Counted from the stretch's first letter, positions 41,882 to 53,948 are shown. The stretch: DNA of 64,000 nt from Symbiodinium microadriaticum (GCA_001939145.1 LSRX01000426.1:17954-81953); one strand, 5' to 3'. Made by a program: numbers and translations. Notes: generated from the letters alone by a model not told the origin.

Positions 41882-43854
41882 GGAGCTCTGGTAAGGTACC
41901 GCCGTAGGTCGCCGATTATTGGATTCGCATGAAGGGGTCAGGGCGAAGCTTGGGGGGCTGTGAGTTTTGGAGCACCCCAACCATAGGGTTTCCCCAAATA
42001 TTAGGGTGTAGGGTTTAGGGTTTAGGGCTATCCTCTGAAGGGCTTTCGGTGCCTAAACCCTTACTGATCTGGGCCCTTGTAGGGAGAATCGCCGAATCAG
42101 GTTAGACGATAGGAAGCAGGAGAACCCCAAGCAGAGGTCGCAGAAAGCCGGTTTTGACTTTCGAAGGGCTTCATCACGGTGGGGGTTGATAAGCTCTAAT
42201 GCATCCTATGTAGTAGATACTCACACCCGACAGGGGTTCCTCTGTAGATACCAAAACAGCACTCTAAGGTCCAAGCATCTATGCTGTATATCTGCATATA
42301 TATATATACACCTACAGGGACCCGTACTTTAGGGTGTGGCAACATCCGTACCGGCATAATGGGTTGCCAATGGTGACCCGCTGGACCTCCGGGGTTCAGG
42401 GTCAAGAAGTTTAGTAGGGTTCGGATGACGTGTAGGGCTCAGAGTTTAGGGTTCATGGTTTAGGGTTCAGCGGTGCTGTCTGATGTTGTCAAACCCTTCG
42501 GGGCTTCATTGGCTCTGAAACACCATCCTGACCAGAAAAAGACTGGGCCAACAAGATGACAAGGCCGCAGTTCAGAAAACAAGCCATGGGCAGGGTTCAG
42601 GGTTTAGGGTATGGGTATTAGGGTTTAGGGTATTGGGGTTTAGGGTTTAGGGCAACGCAAAAATTGAGAAACAGGTGTACTACAAGCTGCAATGGTAGCG
42701 CGAGCAATGCTAGCCACAATGATCATCAGCATGAGACGGGCTCCACGCCGGTTACATGCTGCACCCCAAACCCTAAACCCTAAACCCCAAAGCCCGAAAG
42801 CCTTAACGGGTGGGGCACGTGCACGCAGACCTCACCCCACCCTGCAGATCGCGGATAGTCTCGTCAATCGGGCCTCGGTAAGGCACCTGGTAGCTGCCCT
42901 ACTTGGTATTAGGGTTTAGGGTTTAGGGTATTGAGTTCCTTCAGGGGGTGCTATGAGGGTGCGGTTGGGGTTTGCTTCGTCGGCAGTAAGTACCACAAGG
43001 CAGGGTTGTCCTAAAGATAGCCCAACCTAGAACCTACTTTCTGACTCATCTGATATTTCGAGTGAGGCTCAGCCCGACAAGTAAAGAACTGAATCGTTTT
43101 CTCTCGCAGGAACCGAACCATAAATCCTGAACTATACATCCTTAGGGCGGGCGAAGGGTACCATGGGATCGCGAAGGGCTTTGATGAACAGTAGCCCTCT
43201 GTGGAGGTCACTGGGTGCAGCGTCAAGAGGATCAGAGAACATAACCGCGGCTTAGGGTTTAGGGTTTACTTGGCGGTGTCTCCTAGCTAACCTACCGAAT
43301 TTGTTTGAACGGCTTCCCACTGATTTGCCTACTTGGAAGCTCCTGACTGTTTGCCCTGATGTCTTTGATTGCGGACCCTGTATGGGATGGCCATGTTCGT
43401 GGAATCACGGCTGTAGACCCGTCCCCTATAAACCGCAATACATCCCTGTAAATCCCTAGAAACCACCATACATCCCTGTAAATCCCTTTGATGCCTATAA
43501 AGATCCTGCTTCCTTCATTGGACCTCGAAGCCACTTGTGTCAAGTACTCTTCTGCCTCGTGGAGGTACAGTTTGGAAGGGCTTGGGGCCCAGAACCACCC
43601 CCGTGAATTTAGGGTTTAGGGTTTAGGATTACAGCCGGCCCAGATGTCTTGAGGTGAACATCTGCAGAGGGAAACCTAAAGTTTAATCAGGGACGTTGCA
43701 AAAGAAAACCCCCCTGGAAAACCTTTGCACTTCACCCTAATCCTTGCAATGTTCCCAAACAATACGGACACCCAAGACTCCTACCTCGCAAAATACTACT
43801 ACAAACCCCAAACCCCCAATCATGAAAATGACCTCCACTCAAACACCACAACCA
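41882..43854. other. Unassigned DNA
   Basis: No gene supported. TTTAGGG words occur near 42003-42028, 42436-42470, 42595-42655, 42908-42930 and 43610-43630. ATACATCCCTGTAAATCCCT repeats at about 43438 and 43470. Confidence 0.5.
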
Positions 43855-43932
43855 CCAAAACCCCAAACCCTAAAACCCAAACCCTAAACCCCTAAACCCT
43901 GAACCCTATAAACCCTGACACCCCAAAGCCCC
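43855..43932. repeat. Telomere-like CCCTAAA tract
   Basis: CCCCAAA, CCCTAAAA and CCCTGAA units. Confidence 0.8.
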
Positions 43933-45269
43933 AACTCTGAAACGGCTGGCCTTCACGGTCTTGCCTTCAGAGGAGCGATACTCGGCAACGCCGCCGGAAT
44001 GTTTCTGAGCACAGATGTAGGTTTCGGTGTTTTTTGACCGGTTTAGGGTTTAGGGAGGTTCCGGTGTTTCTTGACGGGTTTGAATAGGGGCTCGAAGATT
44101 TATGCAGGTTTAGGGACTTGGGGGGGGGATTTGAAAGTTTTGAATAAAGGTAGGAAGGAACATGAAGGTTTAGGGCCTCTAGGGCCTTTGAGGAGTCTTC
44201 GTGGGGATTCGATTATTTTAGCGCCTATAAGTACTTTCTTCAAGGCTGTATCAGAGCTGTAGTGTCAAGCAGTGTTGTACTTGGGTGTGAATAAGGCTTT
44301 CTATGGTTTTCAGAAGGGGTTTATGTACACGTGGTCTGTGATTTGGGGTGTAGCTGTCGAAGGATTTGGGACGCTTAGAGTTCAGGCTCCCCCGCAGCCC
44401 CGCATGTGATCTCTTTCATTTCTGTTGGCACAGTCTAGTCCAGGATCCTTTTTACGAAAAGTGGTGGTGATCAAGGGACTGCATTGCAGAGTAGACACCG
44501 TGCTATACAAACCCCTAAACAAACGCACCTTTTTGTTTTGATTGAATGAATAGACAGGCTGATACGACCCCTTGTCTAGTTCATGGCTGTGATATCACTA
44601 CAAATCTAAAAATCTATTCCGTATACAGTATTGAGTTGAAGTCTCCAAAAAAAATGTATAATGCTACCCAACTATGACAAAGCTCTGTAGGAACGCTTTT
44701 GGGACGCTTTTCGATGTTTTTGGGCATAAGTTTCGATTGATGTCTGGGAAGTTTCTCATCGGTGAACGCTTTTCGGGGTGGAGGGGGTTGGNCTCACTTT
44801 TATAGATTCCAAAATCAACTCCGGACATTGTTTTGAGCTTAAGCTTCTTACTATGATAAAAACCAGCCATTGCAAGTTTTTCAGTGCAACTACAAATTGA
44901 ATTCGTACTGGGATCTTCTCCTCACTTCATGTCAAAAAGCATGGGGATGATGGCGCTCTAACCTTCTGGCTTAAGCGTTCGGGTGCTTGGTGTTTTTTTG
45001 AAGGCCCTTTTGAGCGAGTGAATGAGTAGATGGCCTGGGGTGCGCTCCGGCCGAACGGAAACGTTCCCTCCCGCCATCTCTTCCCCCCTCCGTTTTCGTC
45101 ATCGGGGAGATCCGGCAAGAGCTTGACGCTCCGAGCCCCTCAATCCGAGCAGGGAAAAGTGCCACCCAACCCTCCATTGGCCGGCCCCCCCAAGCTGCGA
45201 GGCTTGCGTTGGATTTGGGCACTTGGCAAGACAGCCCACTGAGCAGGACAGAAGCTCTTCCTCTGTGAT
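43933..45269. other. Unassigned DNA
   Basis: No clear gene. A single N lies at 44793. GGTTTAGGGTTTAGGGAGG near 44040 and a repeated TTCYTGACSGGTTT word were noted. Weak frames at 44971-45348 may be the far end of the minus-strand relic described next. Confidence 0.45.
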
Positions 45270-46620
45270 CCCTCACAGGGGTACAAAGCTGGGGGCACTG
45301 GCTCGGAGAAAGGGCTTGGGGTGCGGGGTGGCCGAACCAAACACGCACACACGCACCGGCAGCAGGACTAAAGGGAAAAACACGCTCAGCTGATCTTCTG
45401 TTGGCTGCGCAAGCTCAATCAGTATTCCCTTGGCGTGTGGGGCAGTGCCTGTAACTGAAGGCACCACCTTCGACCAGAAGGGGTTGAAGGCCCTGTTCCT
45501 CGCATCCGCTAAGAGGCGCAGTTGGGCGGGCTTTGGCCTGCCTAACCTGGCGTTACCCAGCTATCTCACTTTTTAACCTCACTGTCTTCAATCACCTCCC
45601 TCTGTGCTCCGACTGGTTCAACCTGGATCATCACGTCATCATCGCCCGTGTCTCCTGCAGCCCCTTGTTTTGGATCCAGTTCTGTAGCGCCCCCCCTCTG
45701 GTGCCAAATTCGTCGTCGATCCCTCGTGTTCTGTGCAAAGTTCTCCGGCTCATTGGACAGCATCGAATCGGTGTTCCGAGCGTTCTCATCCCTAGTTGTA
45801 CTTTCTGCAAGATCCAAGTCAGTGTCTGGTACAGGTCGCCGTTTGTTGTCCTGAGAGGTTTCAGCTTCCGAGATTTCTTCTGGGACTGTGTCAACACCAT
45901 GCTTGTGGACTTGGAAGAGAAAGAACATGTCTTCGCGGAAAACGTTGGCAATGGCTCGGTCCGAGACCAAACCCTGATGCCATTGACGATACCATTGCTG
46001 GAAGTTCCTGTTGGTGCTTCGGACTCGTAGGTGTAGTACTCAGCGTCGAAGCGCTCTCCTCCTTTAGGTAAAGAACCATTTGGGCATCTTCGAGTTTTCT
46101 GGGAAGAATGACCCTGCTCTCATCAAACAGGACACTTTGACCCTCTGCACGCCCCGGAACGTTGACCTATATCACCATGCGTCTCCGCTTCGGCATTGGG
46201 TTTGGCGTGTGTAAGCCAATCCATTGTTCCCAATCCCGCAATGTCGAGGACCGCTGAGCTGCAAAGAGTTCCATGTCTTATTGGCTTTGGGCTCGCTCTT
46301 CTTCGTCTCGCTGCTTCAGCTCCTGTTCCCATCGGTCCTTCCACCTTTGATCTTCCCTGGCCTGGTCCTGCAGAAGCTCTTCTCGGAGGGAGACGCGTTC
46401 TTGCTCCTAGTGTTCGATCGATCTGCTCCCATCACTTCCTTTCAGTTATGGACTTGAAGACGATCTCGGCCGCCAAGTTCCGGCTGAATCGCCACGTTCC
46501 CTGGTCCACGCTCCTCAGATGCCACATCCTGGCAGCACTTGAAGAAGTTAAAGATGTTGATGTTTCCTCAGCTGAGCATCGACGCGGCTGGAAAATGTGT
46601 TGACCTCATGGTAAAACAAT
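45270..46620 (-). pseudogene. Decayed minus-strand gene, function unknown
   Basis: Coding-like protein can be followed on the minus strand for about 1.3 kb but only by changing frame. Near 46520-46430 it reads SVDQGTWRFSRNLAAEIVFK up to a TGA at 46434-46432. It then shifts frame near 46410 to a charged coiled coil (REELLQDQAREDQRWKDRWE) interrupted by TAA at 46280-46278 and TAG at 46169-46167 in one frame, followed by VNVPGRAEGQSVLFDESRVI. Further shifts occur near 46057 (to EYYTYESEAPTGTSSNGIV) and near 45968 (to VSDRAIANVFREDMFFLFQV). An acidic, hydrophilic tail then ends at a TGA near 45566. Another natural segment (RLLADARNRAFNPFWSKVVP) continues at about 45550-45300. No family was recognised. 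Several disablements favour a pseudogene. Short introns or base errors are alternatives. Confidence 0.5.
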
Positions 46621-47110
46621 AAAAATTATGCAGTCATTATCATCATCATTTTCTAATGATACTAACAATGATGACAATAATAATAATAATCGTGGCTGAT
46701 CTTGTTAGTGCTATTAATATTGTTATTGCTAGTATTAGCATTATGATTTTTCGTCGTCCTTATTATCACGGTAGCAACAACAAAAACAACAGCATACTCA
46801 TCACCATGATTACCTTCATCATCGTCATCATCATCATCATCGTCATCATCATCATCATCACCACCATCATCACCATCATCATCATCAGCATCATGAGAAC
46901 AATAATAATAATAATACGAATGATAATGATAATGATAATGATAATGATAATGATAATGATAATGATAGTGATAATGATAATACTAATAATAAAGATAAAG
47001 ATAATGATAATGACAACGATTATGATAATGACAATGATAATGACCATTATATCAATAATGATAATGGTAATGATACTAAGAATCATATATCTATCCATAT
47101 ATATATACAC
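46620..47110. repeat. ATC / AATGAT repeats
   Basis: (CAT/ATC)n at about 46800-46890, (AAT)n, then (AATGAT)n at about 46918-47070. Ile/Met-rich frames on both strands are shadows. Confidence 0.92.
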
Positions 47111-47199
47111 ATACAATAAAGGTAAGAATACTGAAAAAAAACATATGTACAAAACATATAATAATTAAAGCATGTAAACGTAGAAACCGCAATGATAAT

Positions 47200-47440
47200 G
47201 ATTGGTGTTGGTGTCAGTGTTGGTGTTGTTGTTCGTGTTGGTGTTGGTGTTGGTGTTGGTGTTGGCGTTGGCGTTGGCGTTGGCGTTGGCGTTGGTGTTG
47301 CTGCTTTTGGTGTTGGTGTTGTTGTTGTTGTTGTTGTTGGTTGTTGTTGGTTGTTGGTTGTTGGTTGTTGGTTGTTGGTTGTGGGTTGTTGTATGTTGTT
47401 TGTTGTTTGTTGTTGCTGTTGCTGTTCTGTTGTGTGCTGC
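47200..47440. repeat. GTTGGT hexanucleotide repeat
   Basis: (GTTGGT)n and (GTTGGC)n followed by (GTT)n and TTGTTGGTTGTTGG. The Val-Gly frame on plus and the Thr-Pro frame on minus arise from it. Confidence 0.95.
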
Positions 47441-47788
47441 TGTGTTTGTCGGGTGCTTGTCTTAGGCTTAAGGGTGATTTTTGTTAGGCCACTTTGGTAC
47501 AATGATCGGCAGAATCTTGGTATACACGCCCCCAAACCTAAACCTTTTCAACCCTCCAGAACCCCTTCACAACTAAACCCTGCAAGCGGCCAGGCCTTCA
47601 TCGCAGTGTCGCTGGACATGCCATAGAAGACCTGCCCCCCACTGGGAAGTTACTTTACTTGGAGCTTCATGGGTATCCGTAGTTTAGGGGAGCTTGGGGC
47701 TTTAAGCTTAGGGCTTCAGGGTTTTGGCGTTTTCGGGGCTTGAGGTTTAAGGGTTTAGGGTTATGCCTGGTTTTTCAGCCGGATAAGC
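47441..47788. other. Unassigned DNA
   Basis: No gene supported. Confidence 0.5.
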
Positions 47789-47852
47789 TGTAGTTATAGC
47801 CTCTATTGGGGGACTTGCAAACCTACCTTGAACTACCCATGAGCCTCCAAGC
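47789..47852. mobile_element. Diverged GGGTAGTTATA family element
   Basis: GTAGTTATAGCCTCTATTGG and GAACTACCCATGAGCCTCC. The region is shorter than the copy at 9409 but shares its arms and right flank. Confidence 0.5.
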
Positions 47853-48087
47853 ATCGACTGGATAGCACAGCAGTGTTTCTCTAGCGGCCGATGGTACCTG
47901 AACCATACACCTTGCGATGCTCCAGGGTTCGGCGGGTTTCAGGTTTCGCGTAGCTACCACCGCGTATTGACAATATTTTTGGGCTTAGCGCATTTACGGT
48001 TTACGGCTTGAAACCGGAGTTTGAGGCCACACCGTCGCTTTCGCTACTGAGCTCGTCCGGGGGGCCGACCTGGCTGACAATTCCGCT

Positions 48088-48722
48088 AAACCCTAAACCC
48101 CAAATCCCCTAAACTTTGGCCTTAAACCCCAAACCCCTAAACGCTAAACCCCTAAACCCTGAACCCCGAAACCCCTAAAACCCCAAACCCTGAACCCCTA
48201 GACCCCTAAACCCTAAACCCCAAATCCCCTGAACTTTTGCCCTAAACCCTAAACCCCTATACACCCCTAAACCCCAAATCCCCTAAAGCCCTAAAGCCCT
48301 AAAGCCCTAAATCCCTAGAACCCTAAACCCCGAAACCCTTAAACCCAAAACCCCAAATCCCCTAAACTTTGGCCCTAAACCCAAAACCCCAAAACTCCTA
48401 AACCCCTAAACCCAAATCCCCTAAACCCTAAACCTCTAAACCCCTAAACCCCTAAAGCCCTAAACCCTAAACCCCTGCACCCCAAGTCCCCTAAACCCCT
48501 AAAACCCTAAACCGTGCACGCACGGTCCGGTTGATCAACATCAACCTTGACCGTGAAAACAAACCGTAATGCAACCGTAATGCTGAGCGTGCACTAAACC
48601 CCTAAACCCTGAACCCCTGAACCCTAAAAGCCTAAACCCCTAAACAACAAATCCCCTAAACTTTGGCCCTAAACCCAAAACCCAAAACCCTAAACGCTGA
48701 ACCCCCTAAACCCTAGGAACCC
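48088..48722. repeat. Longest telomere-like region, CCCTAAA/CCCCTAAA
   Basis: Almost continuous CCCTAAAC, CCCCTAAA and CCCAAATCCCCTAAA words from 48088 to 48520 and 48595 to 48722, interrupted by a unique segment (ACGCACGGTCCGG ... CGTAATGCTGAGCGTGCAC). CCCCAAATCCCCTAAACTTT with GGCC recurs four times as a higher-order unit. Confidence 0.92.
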
Positions 48723-48814
48723 TATAAGTCCTAGTCGTCTGAGCCATCAAGCAGTTCGATGTGAAGCGAGGCTCCAGGGGCCTGGACCCTAAACGTGCCA
48801 TGACCCAAGACTAC

Positions 48815-49005
48815 GTGTTCCGAAGCATTAAAGCATCAGGGTTTCGGGTTTTAGGGTTTTAGGGTTTAGGGTTTGAGGGTTTTGGGGTTTAGGGTTCTAG
48901 GGTTCGGTGTTCCGAAGCATTAAAGTATTCGAGTTTAGGGATTTACGGCTTTAGGGTTTTAGGGTTTAGGGTTTAGGGTGTAGGGCTCGGAAGCATTAAA
49001 GTTCG
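48815..49005. repeat. TTTAGGG tract with repeated CGAAGCATTAAAG word
   Basis: TTCCGAAGCATTAAAG occurs at about 48817 and 48909 and as CTCGGAAGCATTAAAG near 48987, each followed or preceded by TTTAGGG/TTTTAGGG runs. The last copy continues directly into the coding-like segment on the minus strand. Confidence 0.85.
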
Positions 49006-49650
49006 GATGTCCAAGAACATGCTCTCGATCAAGAGGCTCAATGTCGTCTCTTCATTCAGGGTTGGTGTCTCTGCGAAGCTCATCCGGCTCTTGGCCGAGT
49101 CGGCAGCCTGCTGGTTCGGAGCTCTCTTCAAAGTGGTTGGGCCAATAATGGCGTCTGCATGCTGCATCAGGCCTTCCTTGATTTCGGGTTTCAGAGCCAA
49201 TCGAGCGATCGCTGGAGAGGGTTTCTGGCGATCTCCATGCATCACCAGAAGAGAAATTTCGGGCATGGCGCTCGTGCTAGACAGCGCTGTGAACCCTGGT
49301 GGAGGTTCTTTGAACAAAGTCTTCAAAATTGTTGATGCTCCTTCCACCATGTTCTTGAGTCCCTGTCCCTGCTTTGCGAATTTCTGGTGGGCAGATGCTT
49401 GCTCTGTCGAGCGAGTGCCAGCCACCGCCACCGAGAGCCCGACATAGAGAACCATGCGGGCTCTCGTTCGGGTTGTCACTTTCGATAGTGGAGACTATCC
49501 AATCCCTCAGTGCTTGTGGATTTCCTACGGAACATGGGGAAGACGAGGTTGAAAGATCTCGGAGAAACACGAGTTGCAGTGTGCCAGTGCCTTGCGATTC
49601 GAACATGTGGAGATCTGCCATTAGGGGCTGCACTCCTCGCGAAGCTGTTC
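48973..49650 (-). CDS. Possible two-exon or broken gene, minus strand
   Basis: From 49383 down to a TAA near 48973, a minus frame reads KFAKQGQGLKNMVEGASTIL, then KTLFKEPPPGFTALSSTSAM and LALKPEIKEGLMQHADAIIG, with natural composition. It is preceded by CTGCCCACCAG, a plausible 3' splice site ending at about 49384. Upstream, another minus frame (about 49650-49440) reads MADLHMFESQGTGTLQLVFL. An exact donor joining the two in phase was not found, so a frameshift is possible. The 3' end runs into telomere-like repeats and may be truncated. A competing plus-strand frame at 49510-49698 also looks plausible (RVAVCQCLAIRTCGDLPLGA) and ends at a GTAAGA donor-like site, so the strand is not settled. 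No family recognised. Confidence 0.35.
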
Positions 49651-49698
49651 CAAAGCTGTTCGTCCGAAGACCCTAAAGTAAGAATGCCTTGTGTGTGA

Positions 49699-50097
49699 GG
49701 ATGTTAGGGACTGCGGCGAAACTTGATCATGTCATCGCCATCTTGCATCCTCTTCGTCATCATCATCAGCATCGTCATCATCATCAGCAGCAGCATTCGC
49801 CCAGGTCATGACTACTACTCACCACGGCTGCTGCTTGAAATGCAGGTGCCCATTTCCAGCATGAAGGCTGCGAGGGCCTCAACTTCTGTTCTGCAGCCGA
49901 CAATTCGGGGGTTAAGACCGAAACCCTACAAAGCTAAACCATATACCAAAATATGAGTAGTGCAACTGTGGACCCCTTACGGGAGTCCGTAAACGAACCT
50001 CTCCTAGAACCCCGATGCTGCTCATGAGCTCTTCTTATCACCACAAAGATTTGCCACTCTGAGCCTGCACCCGCCATAAGAAGAAACCGAACATGCT
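49699..50097. other. Unassigned DNA with CAT repeats
   Basis: CATCATCATCAGC-type repeats at 49757-49797. No gene supported. Confidence 0.5.
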
Positions 50098-50186
50098 GTT
50101 TAGGGTTGAGGGTTTAGGGTTTTAACATGCTGTTTAGGGTTTAGGGCTTAGGGTTTTAGGGTTTTAGGGTTTAGGGTTTAGGCTTG
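50098..50186. repeat. Telomere-like TTTAGGG tract
   Basis: TTTAGGG and TTTTAGGG units, with AACATGCTGTTTAGGGTT present twice. Confidence 0.85.
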
Positions 50187-50814
50187 TTCTAAGGGCACAT
50201 TGAAGGAAACCAGAATAAGGAGCCCTAGGAAGTAGCTCTATTTTGTTGACTGCATGTAAGGCTTCAGACACAGTGTCGGCAGAAGGCACGGGCTTAGCAC
50301 TGCGGTGTTTTAGGGGTCTCAGGCCTTGGGGGTTAGGGCTCAAAGCTGCAGGGGTGTAGTGGGCTTCGGGTTTAGGACTCGGCCGTGGGCGGGTTTAGGG
50401 CCCTAAACCCTGCTGGCTCCCTGCCTTGAAGAAATGGCCATTCTCCTCCGAGACCTGCCCAGGGAGTCCGAGACCCGCTCTTCGGGAGTAGCCCTTAGGC
50501 GAGTTGGGGGGGGGGGGGGGGAAGAGGGAAGATAGGGTTTAGTTTAGGGTTTTAAGCGAGTTGGGGGGGGGGGAAGATAGTAGGATGTCAGGAGGTCTGA
50601 GCTCAAGGAACTCGAATAGGCTCAGCTCAGCTGCAACGGTCCAACCCTGATTTCACGTTAGAACCCCCCAGGGATGACTTGAAGATGCTATGACTACAGC
50701 CCTTGACGGGGAAGTCGCACGCAGCGCCAGGGTTTAGGGTTTATAGGGATATCTATATGACGGGCTGCTATGCATTCTACAGACAAACGAAAACCGGTAA
50801 GGCCGTCAGCAAGC
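50187..50814. other. Unassigned DNA with G-runs
   Basis: GCGAGTTGGGGGGGGG occurs twice (about 50498 and 50558), each followed by GAAGATAG, a local duplication. No gene supported. Confidence 0.5.
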
Positions 50815-51369
50815 AATGTATATGTATATGTTCATGTATATGTACATGTATGTGTCTACATATATGCATGGCAAAGATGCAGTGGTATGCAAACAGAGTA
50901 AGGAGGTACACACACACATATATATATATATATATACATATGTACACACACATATATATATATATACACATGCTTAATTACAGATACATATGCTCATATG
51001 TATATATATATATACACATACAAACACATATACAAATGCAAATGCAAATACACATACATATACACATACATATACACATACACACATATATACATATATA
51101 CATATATACATATATACATATATCATATGTACATATATACATATATACATATATACATATATACACATATACATATATACATATATACATATAAATACAT
51201 ATAAATATATACATATACACATAAATACATATATAAATATATACATATATAAATATATACATATAAATACATATAAATATATACATATATACATATATAC
51301 ACATATACATATATACATATATACATATATACACATATACATAGATACATAGATAAATACATACATACA

Positions 51370-51401
<32 letters not shown>

Positions 51402-51465
51402 CATACATACATATACATACATATACATACATATACATACATATACATATACATACATACATACA

Positions 51466-51499
<34 letters not shown>

Positions 51500-51622
51500 C
51501 ATATACATATATATATATATATTGTAGTTTCATGTTAAACATGAACATGCTACATTGTTATGCATGTATGTGCATATGTATGTGTAGAGGTGTTATATAT
51601 ATATATATATATATATATACGG
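50815..51622. repeat. Long TACATA microsatellite array
   Basis: About 800 bases of ATGTATATG, (CATATA)n, TACACATA and (TACA)n blocks ending in (TA)n. Tyr/Ile/His- and Met/Cys/Tyr-rich frames on both strands derive from it. Confidence 0.95.
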
Positions 51623-51939
51623 AGTGCCAAGTCAAGTCGCACAGGTTTTAGGATACGGGTTGTGCCTCGCCGGCGCACTCTTCGTGACCGGCCAACATGC
51701 CACCTGCGATTGCGACGCTGAACGGCTATGGTGCAGACACGACTGGTAAATCCGAGAATGTACTGCTCTACGGGTTCTGGGTTTCGGGAACAGGGCTTAA
51801 CGGATTATATAGCCTTTCGTCCCGATAGTTTTGAGCGTAAGCCGCAATTCGGAAGGTTAAAAAAAAGCCAGAAAAACACCAAAGAACTCTAGAGCATTCG
51901 CTGCATCTCCTCTTGCATCACCCGCACCTCCCTTGCGCA
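51623..51939. other. Unassigned DNA
   Basis: No gene supported. Confidence 0.5.
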
Positions 51940-52925
51940 TGAATACTCGGCCTGAAAGTCAGCATCATGAGCATTAGCTGCATCTCCTGCTGCCAGTGCA
52001 CGACCTGAAGGCCAGCATCGTGAGCATCAGCTGCACCTCCTGTTTGAAGACCAGCATCATGAGCACGGGCTGCATCTCTCGTGGCCCGTGCGCTAGAATT
52101 CATGAGCATCAGCTGCATCGCCCATTGCCAGTGAACCTGAATACCCGCCAGCATCATGAGCATCAGATGCATGTCTTGTTGCCAATATGCGAGAATACCC
52201 AACCTCAAAGCCAGCATCATGAGCATCAGCTGCACCTCCTGTCGCCGGTGTATGTGGCTACCCCTGAGCGTCAGCCGCATCTCCTGGTGCCAGTGCGCGA
52301 CCCGGCCTCAAAGCCAGCATCTTCCGCATCAGCTGCATCGTCTACTGCCAGTGATCGCGAATACCCGGCCTAAAGGCCAGCAGCATGAGCATCAGATGCA
52401 TGTCCTGTTGCCAGTGCGCGAGAATACCCAACCTAAAAGCCAGCATCATGAGCATCAGCTGCACCTCCTGTTGCTGGTGTATGTGGCTACCCGGCTTGAA
52501 GGCCAACATCATGAGCATCAGCTGCATCTGCTGTCTCCTGTTACCAGTCAATGCGAGAATACCCGGCATCAAGGCCAGCGTTATGAGCATCAGCTGCAAA
52601 TCCTCTTGCTAGCGTGCATGAGTGCCAAGCCGCCTGAAAGCCAGCATCATGAGCATCAGCTCCATCTCTTGTTGCCCGAGCGCGAGAATACCAGGCCTGA
52701 AAGGCAGCATCATGAGCATCAGCTGCATCATCAGCGCCTCCCATCTCCTGCCAATGCACTTGAATACGCCGTCTGCAGGCCCAGCATCATGAGCCTCAGC
52801 TGCATCTCCTGTTGCCAGTACGAGTGAATACCACCTAAAGGCCGCCAGAATCATGAGCATCAGCCGCTTCCCATCGCCAATGTGCGAGAATACATCGGCC
52901 TGAAAGTCAGCATCACGAGCGCAGC
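51940..52925. repeat. Minisatellite AGCATCATGAGCATCAGCTG, ~15 copies
   Basis: A unit of about 50-75 bases (commonly near 65): GCCAGCATCATGAGCATCAG, CTGCATCTCCTGTTGCCAGT, then GCGCGAGAATACCCGGCCT. Copies differ by substitutions and indels. The open plus frame at 52156-52827 (repeating MSISCTSC) and minus frames (repeating LMLMMLA) run through it. Because the period is not a constant multiple of three, the frame wanders. I regard it as non-coding unless a transcript shows otherwise. Confidence 0.9.
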
Positions 52926-53280
52926 AACTACAATGTGGACCAACGGGAAGTATGGAGAAGGAATACAACTGTGGATGCACTCACCTGCGTCTGTAGATTC
53001 CCGCACTTCTCTAAATTAATGTCCCCCTGTAGGGCCCCTTTCTGAGGACCTGATAGGGGGAAAGTTTCGAGAACTATACGGAGATTCTGAAAGCGCTCTA
53101 AACCCTAAACCCTAAACCCCAAACCCTAAACCCGAAACCGGCTTCAAGCGGGACGTGGTGCCGACTCCGACCTGCAATTCCCCACGCGCGAAAAGCCCCG
53201 AAAAACCTAAGCACCAGAGCTCGACTTGCTACACCCCCTAGACATCCCTAAAAATACGTCGCTAAACCCTGAACCTGATA
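52926..53280. other. Unassigned DNA
   Basis: A CCCTAAA tract lies at 53098-53140. No gene supported. Confidence 0.5.
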
Positions 53281-53384
53281 TACCTATAGTCTCCATTGTA
53301 GTTCCTGTTTTGGGTTTAACCAAATCTATATTAAGGATCCTAAAAGGTAACCCCAAGAAGGAACTACAAAGGAGACTATAGGTA
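53281..53384 (-). mobile_element. Palindromic MITE, family 1
   Basis: TACCTATAGTCTCCATTGTA on the left, ACAAAGGAGACTATAGGTA on the right. The core AAGGATCCTAAAAGGTAACC has the same orientation as the copy at 526. TA at both ends. Confidence 0.9.
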
Positions 53385-53948
53385 AACCCTGAAACCTAAC
53401 CCAAATCCGAATAGAGCCACAAATAACGAAACGCACCAGTTGCCGATCCTGGGCACACAAGCCCTAGGAATAAGAGCGAACGTGGGTTTGCGGCCATCAC
53501 ACCGAGCAAAACACAGCACCCCAAACAGGACCCCAGCTCAGCAGATGAGAATGACTGCTCCTAAAGATATAGTGCTCATAGTTCAGGTTTTGGGTTTATT
53601 ACGATGAAAACTCATGGTTCACAGATATAAGGTTAGTGTCTAGGGTTTTAAGTTGGAGGGTTCTTGCATGCACGGGTCATTCGCCGCCCGTGTCCCTGAA
53701 CCCTAAAGCCTCAAGTGCCCCTAAACTCGTAGGGCTTAGGGTTAAGGGTTATGTCTAACATCAAGACATTACGAGGAACTCTACGCGCACCTTGAGTTGC
53801 ATGTTTGTGATCCTCTGTCAGTTTCAAGGTTTAGTAGTATGACCCTACAAACACCACTAGGCTATGGTATTTGGAACAAACTCCGTGCCCTGAACCCGAT
53901 TCCTGGCTAGAAGCGTCCTCTAAGTCAACCCGTTCATTCATCACTTAG
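53385..53948. other. Unassigned DNA
   Basis: No gene supported. Confidence 0.5.

Noticed and set aside
46656..47535. Ile-rich and Val-Gly/Thr-Pro-rich frames
   Set aside because: Translations of ATC/AATGAT and GTTGGT repeats.
50703..51548. Tyr/Ile/His- and Met/Cys/Tyr-rich frames up to 176 codons
   Set aside because: Shadows of the TACATA microsatellite on both strands.
51940..52925. CRISPR array
   Set aside because: Units are contiguous diverged tandem repeats without unique spacers of constant size, and the genome context is eukaryotic.
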